A stretch of 64,000 nt of DNA, taken from contig SAIX01000109.1 in assembly GCA_004028765.1 (NCBI GenBank), positions 1 through 64,000 on the forward strand, in the 5' to 3' direction. Below the pieces are notes generated by a model. It saw nothing but the letters and a program-made list of their open reading frames with translations, was not told where the DNA came from and ran no database searches. The translations under genes were made by a program, and so were the position numbers. This DNA is from Chitinophagaceae bacterium. Its GTDB lineage: Bacteria; Bacteroidota; Bacteroidia; Chitinophagales; Chitinophagaceae. Shown here piece after piece: positions 32,743 through 41,322 of the stretch (the first letter of the stretch is position 1; the number at the start of each line of letters is the position of its first letter).

Positions 32743-34563
32743 TTATTTGCCTTTACCGGAGGTTGCGGCTCCGCCCGTTCCTTTTTTACCCTGAACAGGG
32801 GGATTTGAGTAATATTCTATTCTTTTCAGAATATCTGCTTTAATCGGTGCGGCATACTTGTTATTATCATCAGCCGGATCGGGGTATAAAGCCATCATCT
32901 GATCCAATATACCCACCACTTTTTGTGCAACACCCAGGTATTCGTCTACCTTGGCTGTTTTTTTACCATCACTGGTTATTTTGAAATCAGGGTCATTTTT
33001 AATTGAGACCATCTCTTTGGTGGTAGAAAGCAGGATATAATAGAGGTTACGGAAAATGTCTATTTTATATTTTTCCTTATCAATGGTTGTATAAATGGAA
33101 TCCAGGTACATCAGGTTTTTAGCAGCCGCCCCGGTTGTATCCGGATCTGCAGCCAGCGAAGCCCTTTTGAAAAACGAATAAGGCTGTGGCTTATCCGGGA
33201 ATGCCTGCATGTATTTTTTGGCAAGTTCTAAAGTTTGTCCATAATCCTTTGCTGAAAAAGCTGCATTGGTAAGGCGGTAGTAGTCTGCCTCACCCATGGT
33301 TCCGCCCTTCAGTGTTATCACTTTCTGCATCCATTCCACCTGTTTGCCGAATTTCTTCGCCTTTGCAAAAATATCAGCCAGCTGGTTGGCATACTTAATC
33401 TTATTCTGTTTGGAAGTATCTGAACCTATGGCGCGCTGAAGATATTTCTCCGCATCATTTTCGCTTCCCGGGAACTTTGAATACACTGTAGCGAGCAGGT
33501 CATAATCGCCCGGAACTGTTTTTTCAGCAGGCATACTTTCAAAATACTTGGCAAGATAATTTTTGGATTGAACCGAATCTCCCACCCTGTCGTAGTTCAA
33601 TGCATACAGAATATTCAGTTTGGGCAACACCTGCATGCCCACTGCCGCATCCAGTGCTTTTACTTTGTTCAGCGATTCTGTATAATTTCCGGAGCGGAAA
33701 AGATAATCGGCCATTACCAGGTCCAGAATCGGGTCTTTATCCGCATTGGCAATGTATTTATCAAGGTATTCCTTTGCTTTGTTTACATCCCTTGTTGAGT
33801 AATACTCATAGTAGTTATAATATACCGGCGGATAAGCGGGATCTGCAGCTATACATTTCGTAAAATTATCTTCGAAAAGATCTTTGTTATTCTGGCTCTG
33901 GTAAATTTTACCGATCCGGTAAAATGCTTTTGCATTTTTTGGGTCGCGGTTCAATGCTTCCTGGTAGGCTTTTACCGCTTCCCCACCATTTTCGCCGCCC
34001 ATTTTCAGGTAGTTGATCCCAAGGTTGATCAGGATATCAGGGTTGGTGAGATCGATCGTTGCCGCCTGTTTCAGTTTATCCACTGCATAGGCATGGTCGC
34101 CCAGGTTGCTGCTCACTTCTGCATTCACGCGGCCGATCGCATTCAGGATATCGGCACTGGGTTTGCCTTTGTTTTTTCCTTTTGTTTCAGTTGTGGAAGT
34201 GATGGCCTGTTCAAATTTCTGCTTCACGGCATTCATGTCTTCTTTTTCCAGGATACCGATATGGCCCATACCCACCAGCAACCATGCATCGCTGCCCACT
34301 TCCTGCAGCCCCTTCTGGTACAGCGCTTTTGCTGCCTGTACCTGTTCCTTGGTGGGATCGCCGCCATCCGTTGCCAGCAGCGCCTGTCCTAACCAGAAAA
34401 TCGCCTGCGGATCTTTCGGGTTGGCATCATACACTTTCTGTAATGCTTCTTTTGCACTCTTGTTCTTTTCATAATTCAGGAATTTGATACCCGCAGAAAT
34501 CTGCGCCATCAAACACTGTGCAGCAAGCATTGCTGTTACCATCAGAGAAACGGTCTTCTTCAT
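32743..34563 (-). CDS. Exported tetratricopeptide-repeat protein
   Basis: 606 residues. A signal peptide (MKKTVSLMVTAMLAAQCLMA) is followed by TPR units through most of the length. The clearest are AKALYQKGLQEVGSDAWLLV (about 80), NPDILINLGINYLKMG (about 173-188), AVKAYQEALNRDPKNAKAFYRIGKIY (about 197-222) and DKPQPYSFFKRA later. It ends with a Gly/Lys/Thr-rich tail. TPR proteins of this type act as scaffolds in the periplasm. It is the last gene of a three-gene run (small membrane protein, PstS-like lipoprotein, TPR) and ends at a strong terminator. In other Bacteroidota a similar TPR gene is found with exb/tonB genes (recalled, not checked), so a link to TonB energization is possible. Confidence 0.85.
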   Translation of the reverse strand: MKKTVSLMVTAMLAAQCLMAQISAGIKFLNYEKNKSAKEALQKVYDANPKDPQAIFWLGQALLATDGGDPTKEQVQAAKALYQKGLQEVGSDAWLLVGMGHIGILEKEDMNAVKQKFEQAITSTTETKGKNKGKPSADILNAIGRVNAEVSSNLGDHAYAVDKLKQAATIDLTNPDILINLGINYLKMGGENGGEAVKAYQEALNRDPKNAKAFYRIGKIYQSQNNKDLFEDNFTKCIAADPAYPPVYYNYYEYYSTRDVNKAKEYLDKYIANADKDPILDLVMADYLFRSGNYTESLNKVKALDAAVGMQVLPKLNILYALNYDRVGDSVQSKNYLAKYFESMPAEKTVPGDYDLLATVYSKFPGSENDAEKYLQRAIGSDTSKQNKIKYANQLADIFAKAKKFGKQVEWMQKVITLKGGTMGEADYYRLTNAAFSAKDYGQTLELAKKYMQAFPDKPQPYSFFKRASLAADPDTTGAAAKNLMYLDSIYTTIDKEKYKIDIFRNLYYILLSTTKEMVSIKNDPDFKITSDGKKTAKVDEYLGVAQKVVGILDQMMALYPDPADDNNKYAAPIKADILKRIEYYSNPPVQGKKGTGGAATSGKGK

Positions 34564-34598
34564 TGTTCGTTTTTTATAATTAGGATGTCTAACGCGTT

Positions 34599-35522
34599 TT
34601 ATTCTTCCTTGATCTTCCCGAGCCTGTTGTTAAAACCCATTTTTGCTGGTACGAGAAACGATCTCCGGAATATCAGTTGTCCCCGTTCCAGGCTCATAAA
34701 ATTCATGAACCCGGTTCCAAGGCCAGCGGCATTTTCTTTCAATACATAATACAAGGGCCGTGCCAGCGGATACTCCCCGTAAGATAAGGAAGCCTGCGAT
34801 GGTTTGGCGAACACATCTTTCTCCTCGCATTTCACACACTCAATCAATGCCGTCCTTATTTTTTTCATCCGGGCCACCTGTTTGGGGTCGTAACTGTCGG
34901 CCACCCAACTCAACCCGACAAATCCGATCACATTCGGGTTTTCGGATACGGTTTCCAGCACTTTCTCACTTCCGTCGGCTGCCACAACATTCTTCCCGAA
35001 AGCTGCACCCCTCGCCACACTGTCCTGCAGGTATCGCACGGTACTGGTAGCGTTCTTTCCATCCATTACGGCCGTTACCGGGTTTTTACCGGTCAGGATA
35101 TCTTTCAGTTGTGCTATGGTGAACACACTGTCTTTCGCCTGCCGGTTCACCACCACCACTACGGCATCATAGGCCAGTATCCCATATTGCGGTTTGTAGC
35201 CGAGGCTCTGCTCAAAGATCTTTGACTGCTCATCTGTTAACCCTTTGGCAACGATGATCAGCCGGGTACTGTCGGATTGCAGATCCCTGAAACAGGCTGC
35301 TTCCGACTGATAGGATACACGGATCGTGGTATTGGGAAAAGAAGAATGATGTACCAGCAGTTGTTCCTGGATCACAGGTTGAAAGCTTTCATCCACGCTG
35401 ATATGGATATTCCCTTTTACGGGTGTGTCCCTGTCGTCCGCTTTTTTCCCGGTACCACTGCAATAGGTAAAGAACAAACACAGAAATCCCATTCCCACAT
35501 ATATCGCTCTCTTTTTCATCAT
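34599..35522 (-). CDS. PstS-like substrate-binding lipoprotein
   Basis: 307 residues from the start at 35522 (MMKKRAIYVG), chosen because it gives a lipoprotein signal peptide ending FFTYCSG, with Cys as the lipidation site, preceded by AGAAAG. An earlier in-frame ATG would overlap the upstream gene. The mature part resembles the phosphate-binding (PBP-like) fold: GNIHISVDESFQPVIQEQLL, LGYKPQYGILAYDAVVVVVNR, then FTIAQLKDILTGK and the serine-rich VRYLQDSVARGAAFG. No pst permease or ATPase genes are adjacent, so it is unlikely to serve a standard phosphate transporter. It starts 4 bases after the stop of a small membrane protein gene and is followed by the TPR gene. Confidence 0.82.
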   Translation of the reverse strand: MMKKRAIYVGMGFLCLFFTYCSGTGKKADDRDTPVKGNIHISVDESFQPVIQEQLLVHHSSFPNTTIRVSYQSEAACFRDLQSDSTRLIIVAKGLTDEQSKIFEQSLGYKPQYGILAYDAVVVVVNRQAKDSVFTIAQLKDILTGKNPVTAVMDGKNATSTVRYLQDSVARGAAFGKNVVAADGSEKVLETVSENPNVIGFVGLSWVADSYDPKQVARMKKIRTALIECVKCEEKDVFAKPSQASLSYGEYPLARPLYYVLKENAAGLGTGFMNFMSLERGQLIFRRSFLVPAKMGFNNRLGKIKEE

Positions 35523-35526
35523 CTTT

Positions 35527-35772
35527 CTAATCACGTTGAAAGCCCCGGTACGCACGAAAACCTCCATACAATAAACAAAGACCCCCGAAAAAATACCTGA
35601 AAAACTCGTTGTCTTTACCCGCCAGTTGTTCAATGCCGAGTTTATCCGCAAAAAGCATGATCACCGACATACCCAGCAGCAAAATCGCTATCGTAAAATC
35701 GTAGGCCATGCGCATTACGCGGTAACTTTTCCGCTCGCGCGACCTGAAACCGTTCTCCATGTTACTTTCCAT
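35527..35772 (-). CDS. Small two-helix membrane protein
   Basis: 81 residues with two predicted membrane helices (FTIAILLLGMSVIMLFADKLG, roughly 26-43, and FFRYFFGGLCLLYGGFRAY, roughly 57-75) joined by a short polar loop. The ends are basic and no family name can be given. It is the first gene of the run with the PstS-like lipoprotein and the TPR protein. Its 4-base gap to the next gene implies translation coupling, suggesting the three products work together at the inner membrane. Confidence 0.75.
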   Translation of the reverse strand: MESNMENGFRSRERKSYRVMRMAYDFTIAILLLGMSVIMLFADKLGIEQLAGKDNEFFRYFFGGLCLLYGGFRAYRGFQRD

Positions 35773-35957
35773 AAAACCGGGATGGGCAATTTAGGTAATA
35801 ATTTTATTCAGGTACACTATTTATGACCGACAATTTGCAGGATTTTACCGGTCAATACCGGTAAGATGCGGGTTTCCTAACCTTTCCATAACACAACTAA
35901 TGAACGTTAGCCAAATTAACAGGTTCTTCACGCAAATAACCGTTACCCGCACCACCC

Positions 35958-35965
35958 TATCTTTG
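35958..35965 (+). promoter_or_regulatory. -7 box TATCTTTG abutting the start of the phosphatase gene
   Basis: TATCTTTG then CGGCG and the ATG at 35971, only 5 bases later. The transcript is therefore probably leaderless. The same TATCTTTGCGGC sequence precedes rlmN. Confidence 0.7.
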
Positions 35966-35970
35966 CGGCG

Positions 35971-36432
35971 ATGAAGATCCTGATGGTATGTTTGGGAAAT
36001 ATCTGCCGCAGCCCGCTTGCAGAAGGTATTTTACAGGCGAAAGCAGCCAGGGCTTCCCTGAACTGGGAGGTCGACAGTGCAGGAACCAATGGTTACCATA
36101 TCGGTGAAGCACCACACAGGTTATCGCAGAAAGTGGCGAAGCAGAATGGAATCGATATCAGCAAACAACGATGCCGGAGATTTGTGAAAGAGGATATGGA
36201 GCGGTTCGACAGGATCATTGTAATGGATGAAGAAAATCTTTCTGAAGTAAAACGGATCTCGGGCAAAGCGTTCCGTCCGGAAAAAACCGATCTCATCCTG
36301 AACTTCCTGTATCCCGGCGAAAACCGCGAAGTGCCCGATCCCTGGTATGGAACAGAAGATGGCTATCATGCAGTTTTTGCCTTGCTCGATAAAGCCTGTG
36401 ATAAAATCATTGAGGCATTCGGCAAGCATTGA
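35971..36432 (+). CDS. Low-molecular-weight protein-tyrosine phosphatase
   Basis: 153 residues, full length. The catalytic loop C-x5-R with Ser is VCLGNICRS (Cys7, Arg13) near the N-terminus. The general acid Asp lies in the conserved DPWYG motif (about 125-129). The enzyme is cytoplasmic and dephosphorylates tyrosine phosphate or arginine phosphate; the substrate is unknown. It is followed by a family B repeat and hisS. No kinase or polysaccharide genes are adjacent. Confidence 0.94.
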   Translation: MKILMVCLGNICRSPLAEGILQAKAARASLNWEVDSAGTNGYHIGEAPHRLSQKVAKQNGIDISKQRCRRFVKEDMERFDRIIVMDEENLSEVKRISGKAFRPEKTDLILNFLYPGENREVPDPWYGTEDGYHAVFALLDKACDKIIEAFGKH

Positions 36433-36440
36433 TCGGCCAT

Positions 36441-36480
36441 GAATTTTTACTTTTGAATTTTTACTTTTGAATTTTGAACC
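36441..36480. repeat. Family B direct repeat before hisS
   Basis: AATTTTTACTTTTG occurs twice, followed by AATTTTGAACC. It fills the gap between the phosphatase stop and hisS. Confidence 0.75.
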
Positions 36481-36487
36481 AACGCTA

Positions 36488-37858
36488 ATGAGCAAACCCG
36501 GTTTACCCCAAGGCACAAGAGACTTCAGCGCGGCTGTGGTGCAAAAGAGGAATTATATTTTTCATACCATCCGTTCTGTGTTTGAGCTGTATGGCTTTCA
36601 GCCGCTCGAAACGCCGGCTATGGAAAACCTCGATACGCTGATGGGCAAATACGGCGAGGAAGGGGATAAGCTGATCTTTAAAATTCTGAACAACGGCCTC
36701 GATAATCCCGCAAAAAGAGAACAGGCAAAAGAAGATTTTGAAAAAATATTATCTGGAAAAAATACAAAAGGTATTACTGAACGCGCATTGCGTTACGATC
36801 TCACCATTCCCTTTGCCAGATATGTGGCCATGAACCACGGACAACTGGCTATGCCTTTTAAACGCTACCAGATGCAGCCGGTGTGGCGTGCCGACAGGCC
36901 GCAGAAAGGCCGTTACCGCGAGTTTTACCAATGTGATGCCGATGTGGTAGGAAGCAAATCACTGCTGAATGAAGTGGAACTTGCAAATATCTATGCAACC
37001 GTTTTTCAGCAACTGGGTATTGATGTGGAGATCAGGATCAACAGCCGGAAAATACTGGCAGCATTGGCAGAGATCTGCGGTGGTGCAGATAAAATGGTTG
37101 ACATCACCGTTGCTATTGATAAACTGGATAAGATCGGCATTGAAAAAGTAAAGGAAGAACTTGTTACCAGGGGATTGCAATCTTCACAGATAGAAACGAT
37201 TGAAAAATATCTTTTGATTGATGGCAGCAACGAAGAAAAACTAACTTCACTCAAACAACTCATCGGTACAAATGAACCCGGGTTAAATGGCATCGAAGAA
37301 ATCGAATACCTGCTAACCTATTCACGCACCACGCACCACTCACCACTCACCATCGATTTCACCCTTGCCCGCGGACTCAACTATTACACAGGCATCATCT
37401 TTGAAGTGAAAGCAAAAAATGTACAGATGGGAAGTATCGGTGGTGGCGGCAGGTACGATGACCTTACCGGTTTATTTGGTGTGCCCAATGTTCCGGGTGT
37501 GGGGATCAGCTTCGGGGTTGACAGGATCTATGATGTGATGGAAGAACTGCAGTTATTTCCTGCAGCGGTTGAAGCCGGTACCAAAGTATTGTTCTTTAAT
37601 CTTGGCGATGCCGAAAGCCGCAAAGCATATTCATTGATGCAGCAATTGCGAAGCAAAGGCATTGCTTCGGAGCTATACCACGAGAACAGTAAGTTCGACA
37701 AACAATTCAAATACGCAGAGAAAAAACAGATACCGTATGTGGTGATCCTCGGCAGCGAAGAACTGGCGAAGGGTACCTGCACGGTTAAACATCTCGCCAC
37801 AGGTGAACAGCAGACACTTGCACAGGAAGCATTGAGCCAATTTTCTTTTTCCAGCTGA
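36488..37858 (+). CDS. hisS: Histidine-tRNA ligase
   Basis: 456 residues. The start at 36488 (MSKPGLPQGTRDF) is the conserved N-terminus; the frame upstream lies in repeat DNA. Motif 1 (LETPAMENLDTL), motif 2 (RYQMQPVWRADRPQKGRYREFYQ) and the HisA/HisB motifs LARGLNYYTG and GGGGRYDDL are complete, followed by the anticodon-binding domain (about 365-456). Unusually, the segment just before LARGLNYYTG reads SRTTHHSPLT, encoded by a family A repeat word (37323-37353). This stretch normally contains an ordinary helix or linker sequence in related enzymes. The gene is probably functional because all catalytic motifs are intact. Confidence 0.95.
   Translation: MSKPGLPQGTRDFSAAVVQKRNYIFHTIRSVFELYGFQPLETPAMENLDTLMGKYGEEGDKLIFKILNNGLDNPAKREQAKEDFEKILSGKNTKGITERALRYDLTIPFARYVAMNHGQLAMPFKRYQMQPVWRADRPQKGRYREFYQCDADVVGSKSLLNEVELANIYATVFQQLGIDVEIRINSRKILAALAEICGGADKMVDITVAIDKLDKIGIEKVKEELVTRGLQSSQIETIEKYLLIDGSNEEKLTSLKQLIGTNEPGLNGIEEIEYLLTYSRTTHHSPLTIDFTLARGLNYYTGIIFEVKAKNVQMGSIGGGGRYDDLTGLFGVPNVPGVGISFGVDRIYDVMEELQLFPAAVEAGTKVLFFNLGDAESRKAYSLMQQLRSKGIASELYHENSKFDKQFKYAEKKQIPYVVILGSEELAKGTCTVKHLATGEQQTLAQEALSQFSFSS
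37323..37353. repeat. Family A repeat inside the hisS coding region
   Basis: ACGCACCACGCACCACTCAC followed by CACTCACCAT. Its core CACCACTCACCACTCAC is the exact reverse complement of part of the element at 24666-24684. It is in frame and encodes SRTTHHSPLT. Confidence 0.85.
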
Positions 37859-37909
37859 TCCTTATTTCACAGTTGGCATAGTTTTTTCATGGATGCATAA
37901 AACCATGCC

Positions 37910-38320
37910 ATGAAAAACGCTGCCATGACCATAAGTTGTTGTTTGCTGATACTGCTTGTTTCCTGTAGCCGCAAACTGCATACACGGAATGAAGGCAGTA
38001 AAAAGGAAACTGCCACCGCCGCATGGAACAGCCCATTGATTGTGATCAGCGAATCAGGCAGCATTCTTACACCCAAAGAAAAACTGCCACCCGAAATTGC
38101 AAACCGGGTTGATCTGTTATCGATCGCGAGAGCTTATACACCTGTGCAGCGGCAAAATCTTATTTATCGTTTTAAAATGGTGCCACCCCGGGTTCTCTTC
38201 ATTCCTGATTCGATGAAAAAATCTTCTGCAAAAGGTGATTATTGTGTTTTCAAGGGAAAATTCTGGTACTGGAAAAAAGAAGACGGGTTGTTTTATCTCG
38301 ATGCAACTTATTATCAATAA
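37910..38320 (+). CDS. Small putative lipoprotein of unknown function
   Basis: 136 residues. The signal peptide ends with the lipobox LLVSC (Cys near residue 19), so the protein is probably a lipoprotein. The mature part has no recognised family; it ends with a compact beta-like segment GDYCVFKGKFWYWKKEDGLF. It lies 50 bases after hisS on the same strand and ends at a bidirectional terminator shared with the next convergent gene. Confidence 0.65.
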   Translation: MKNAAMTISCCLLILLVSCSRKLHTRNEGSKKETATAAWNSPLIVISESGSILTPKEKLPPEIANRVDLLSIARAYTPVQRQNLIYRFKMVPPRVLFIPDSMKKSSAKGDYCVFKGKFWYWKKEDGLFYLDATYYQ

Positions 38321-38349
38321 AAAAGCCAGGATGCGATCCCGGCTTTTTG
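38319..38349. terminator. Bidirectional terminator between convergent genes
   Basis: AAAAAGCC-A-GGA pairs with TCC-C-GGCTTTTT (one mismatch) around a short loop. U-tracts form in both directions. It lies between the lipoprotein gene (plus) and the DUF3471-like gene (minus). Confidence 0.85.
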
Positions 38350-38370
38350 TGAAGGCAAGCAATCAATAAA

Positions 38371-38775
38371 CTATTTTACCTGTGGGGATCCTGCCGGATA
38401 CAACCGGTACATTTTGCATTTCAAAACAGCCAGTGCTTCGGATGCTTCTTTGGTTCCTTCGAGCTGGTAACCCATGGCATCAATACTTACACCGATAATT
38501 TTTTTATCCGCATTGCGGTTAAACTTAGCCGTTCCCTGGAACTGAACAATGATATAAAGGTCTTCCTCTTTTTTTTCCAGGTTGGAGCTGCCGGCGGTGG
38601 AAGTCATTGTCAACGCACCATTATCCAAAGCAACGGTAACGTCCGGCACCACACTGCCCTCCGGGAATTTATATCGCCCAACATATTGCTGCAGGGTACT
38701 ATCGCTCACCTGTGCAGCCTGCGCTGCGAATACCATACCGATCACAAAAAATGAGAGGAGCATTATTTTTTTCAT
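38371..38775 (-). CDS. Small exported protein with a DUF3471-like domain
   Basis: 134 residues from the start at 38775 (MKKIMLLSFFVIG), which yields a signal peptide cut near AAQAAQ. The mature part, beginning STLQQYVGRYKFPEG, resembles DUF3471, a small beta-barrel often attached to the C-terminus of beta-lactamase-like or peptidase proteins; here it is alone. It contains ALDNGALTMTST and ITGVS/IGVSIDAMGYQLEG strands. No function is known. It converges on the preceding lipoprotein gene. Confidence 0.65.
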   Translation of the reverse strand: MKKIMLLSFFVIGMVFAAQAAQVSDSTLQQYVGRYKFPEGSVVPDVTVALDNGALTMTSTAGSSNLEKKEEDLYIIVQFQGTAKFNRNADKKIIGVSIDAMGYQLEGTKEASEALAVLKCKMYRLYPAGSPQVK

Positions 38776-38874
38776 ACACCAGGGTTTATACAGGAAAAAT
38801 AGCATTATTTATGAATACGGATAAAACTCACCGATTAAAAATTGCTTATCCTGCTGCCTTTCATTTGTACCGTA

Positions 38875-40071
38875 TCAGGAAATTCCCTCGTATACCACTG
38901 CAGCACCCTGCCCTACCCCTACACACATTGTGGCAAGGCCGTATTTTGAATTCCGGCGGTTCATTTCGTGCAGTAATGTGGTGGAAATGCGGACACCACT
39001 GCAGCCCAACGGGTGACCAATCGCAATCGATCCGCCATTCACATTCACTTTTGCCGGGTCCAGTTCCAGTTCTTTTATACAAGCCAGGCTTTGAGAAGCA
39101 AAGGCTTCATTCAGTTCCACCAGGTCAAGCGCATGGCTTGTGATGCCTGCTCGTTTCAATGCTTTGGAAGATGCAGGTACCGGGCCCATTCCCATGATCG
39201 CCGGATCCACACCCGCAACGGCCATGCTCACCACCCGGGCCATTGGCTGCAGGTTAAACTGTTTTACGGCTTCTTCACTTGCCAGTAACATGGCTGCCGC
39301 ACCATCATTGATTCCGGACGAATTGCCTGCAGTCACTGTCCCGTCTTTTGCAAATGCCGGTTTTAGTGTGGCTAGTTTTTCCAGTGAGGTTTGCCTCGGA
39401 TGTTCATCTTCATTGAACCAGGTGATAAGCCTGTCGTTGATCATTTCGATCGCGGTGATCTCCTGCTCCCATTTGCCTGCTTCCCGCGCTGCAGCATATT
39501 TTTCCTGCGAGGCCAGTGCAAAACGGTCCTGTTCCTCCCGGCTGATGTTCCATTCGCGTGCCACATTCTCGGCTGTTTCACCCATACTGTACGGATGATA
39601 CATTTCTGCCAGTTTTTTATTGGTAAAGCGCCACCCGATCGTAGTATCGAACGTTTCTATTTTCCGGCTGAAAGCACCTTCACTTTTGGCTGTTACAAAG
39701 GGGGCGCGTGTCATGCTCTCCACACCACAGGCCACATACAACATTCCTTCACCACATTGAATTGCCCTGGCTGCATCCATTACAGCCTGCAATCCGCTTG
39801 CACACAAACGGTTTACTGTATTGCCCGCAACACTTACCGGGAGGCCTGCAAGCAAAGCAGCCATCCTTGCCACATTGCGGTTATCCTCTCCCGCCTGGTT
39901 GGCAGCGCCTGCAATCACATCTTCAATAGCAGAGGGATCCACCTGTTCATTCCGGCTGAGCAATGCGGTGATGGTATGTGCGAGAAGATCGTCCGGACGG
40001 ATAGAACTTAATCTGCCTCCATAACGTCCAATGGGTGTACGAACAGCATCAATGATATAACAGGTTTGCAT
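38875..40071 (-). CDS. Thiolase, probably 3-oxoadipyl-CoA thiolase (acetyl-CoA acyltransferase)
   Basis: 398 residues from 40071 (MQTCYIIDAVRTPIGRYGG), the standard thiolase beginning. The catalytic Cys90 lies in NRLCASG, the late His is in GHPLGCSG and the second Cys in TMCVGVGQGAA. The sequence TTIGWRFTN (about 155) and the SMTRAPFVTAKS block are characteristic of beta-ketoadipyl-CoA thiolases (PcaF/PaaJ), which cleave 3-oxoadipyl-CoA to succinyl-CoA and acetyl-CoA. No other aromatic-degradation genes are adjacent, so general acetyl-CoA acetyltransferase activity remains possible. It is divergently placed from rlmN. Confidence 0.9.
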   Translation of the reverse strand: MQTCYIIDAVRTPIGRYGGRLSSIRPDDLLAHTITALLSRNEQVDPSAIEDVIAGAANQAGEDNRNVARMAALLAGLPVSVAGNTVNRLCASGLQAVMDAARAIQCGEGMLYVACGVESMTRAPFVTAKSEGAFSRKIETFDTTIGWRFTNKKLAEMYHPYSMGETAENVAREWNISREEQDRFALASQEKYAAAREAGKWEQEITAIEMINDRLITWFNEDEHPRQTSLEKLATLKPAFAKDGTVTAGNSSGINDGAAAMLLASEEAVKQFNLQPMARVVSMAVAGVDPAIMGMGPVPASSKALKRAGITSHALDLVELNEAFASQSLACIKELELDPAKVNVNGGSIAIGHPLGCSGVRISTTLLHEMNRRNSKYGLATMCVGVGQGAAVVYEGIS

Positions 40072-40143
40072 GGAAATATTTTTCGGTTTGCTGGCGCAAG
40101 ATAGAGTTTGTGCCACAATAATTGCCTTCCGCAGGATAGATGG

Positions 40144-40151
40144 TATCTTTG
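40144..40151 (+). promoter_or_regulatory. -7 box TATCTTTG abutting rlmN
   Basis: TATCTTTGCGGC followed directly by ATG at 40156, 4 bases after the box. It predicts a leaderless transcript and fixes the rlmN start at 40156 rather than at the upstream in-frame ATG. Confidence 0.75.
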
Positions 40152-40155
40152 CGGC

Positions 40156-41202
40156 ATGAATGAGGCAGCACCGAACATACGGCACCAGACAGTTTCCGAT
40201 CTTGAAGCATATTTTTTATCAATCGGCGATAAGAAATTCCGTGCCCGCCAGGTATATGAATGGATCTGGCAGAAACAGGCACATGATTTTGATGCGATGA
40301 CCAACCTCAGCAAAGAACTGCGCCAGAAATTATCTGCTGATTTCAGTTTGCCCGCTTTGCGCGTGGATGCCACCCAGTTCAGTGCCGACGGTACGATCAA
40401 AAGCCGTTTCAAAACTTTTGATAATCACCTTGTGGAAGGCGTGCTGATCCCCACCGATGAAAGAAAAACCGCCTGCGTATCCTCGCAGATCGGTTGCAGC
40501 CTCAGTTGTAAATTCTGCGCCACCGGGTATATGGACCGCAAACGCAACCTTACCTATGATGAAATTTATGACCAGGTGGTACTCATTAACCAGCAGAGCG
40601 AAAACACTTACCAGAAAAAACTGAGCAATATTGTTTTTATGGGCATGGGTGAACCGTTGATGAATTACAGCAATGTGCTCAAAGCCATTGAACGCATCAG
40701 CGCAGAAGATGGTTTGTTTATGAGCCCCAAACGCATCACCGTATCCACTGCAGGCGTTGCCAAGCAGATCAAAAAACTGGGGGATGACCAGGTTCGTTTC
40801 AAACTCGCCCTCTCATTGCATGCGCCAACCGATGAGAAACGGAACCAGATCATGCCCATCAATGAAAGCAATAACATTAAGGTACTGATTGAGGCGCTGA
40901 ATTATTTTTACAAGCAAACCGGTAATGAGATCACACTGGAATATATCCTTTTCCGCGACCTGAACGATTCGGAAAAAGATGCACAGGACCTTACCCGCAT
41001 TTACCGCCAGGTACCGGCCGATCTCATTAATATCATCGAATACAACCCCATCGATGCATTTCTTTTTAATAAACCAACGGAAGAAGGTATCCAGCGTTTT
41101 ATGGGTATCCTCGAAGCCAATAAAGTAAATGCCCGCCTCCGCCGCAGCCGCGGAAAAGACATTGATGCAGCCTGCGGCCAGTTGGCGAATAAAACCAAGT
41201 AA
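40156..41202 (+). CDS. rlmN: 23S rRNA (adenine2503-C2)-methyltransferase RlmN
   Basis: 348 residues. RlmN is a radical-SAM enzyme that methylates A2503 of 23S rRNA and A37 of some tRNAs. The cluster motif CxxxCxxC is Cys114, Cys118, Cys121 (GCSLSCKFCATG). The family blocks GMGEPLMNY, ITVSTAGVAKQI and LALSLHAPTDEKRNQIMP are present, and the C-terminal Cys in the AACGQL motif is the methyl-carrying cysteine. It is divergent from the thiolase gene and has its own promoter. Confidence 0.96.
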   Translation: MNEAAPNIRHQTVSDLEAYFLSIGDKKFRARQVYEWIWQKQAHDFDAMTNLSKELRQKLSADFSLPALRVDATQFSADGTIKSRFKTFDNHLVEGVLIPTDERKTACVSSQIGCSLSCKFCATGYMDRKRNLTYDEIYDQVVLINQQSENTYQKKLSNIVFMGMGEPLMNYSNVLKAIERISAEDGLFMSPKRITVSTAGVAKQIKKLGDDQVRFKLALSLHAPTDEKRNQIMPINESNNIKVLIEALNYFYKQTGNEITLEYILFRDLNDSEKDAQDLTRIYRQVPADLINIIEYNPIDAFLFNKPTEEGIQRFMGILEANKVNARLRRSRGKDIDAACGQLANKTK

Positions 41203-41225
41203 CAAATACCGAATACCGATTAAAT

Positions 41226-41276
41226 GAATAACGAATCATGAAGCAGCCCCATTTCGGTGGGTGGCATTCGTTATTC
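41226..41276. repeat. Inverted repeat GAATAACGAAT / ATTCGTTATTC between rlmN and a pseudouridine synthase gene
   Basis: Arms 41226-41236 and 41266-41276 are exact reverse complements (11 bp) with a 29-base spacer. It lies just upstream of a promoter box. Confidence 0.7.
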
Positions 41277-41282
41277 TTATCC

Positions 41283-41290
41283 TATCTTTG
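41283..41290 (+). promoter_or_regulatory. -7 box TATCTTTG for the pseudouridine synthase gene
   Basis: TATCTTTG then TAC; 32 bases before the ATG at 41323. It matches TAnnTTTG. Confidence 0.55.
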
Positions 41291-41322
41291 TACTCCTGTT
41301 GTAAAACAGTAAATTACTACAC

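Noticed and set aside
39391-40011. 206-residue plus-strand open frame opposite the thiolase
   Set aside because: Cys/His/Phe-rich antisense product without family features.
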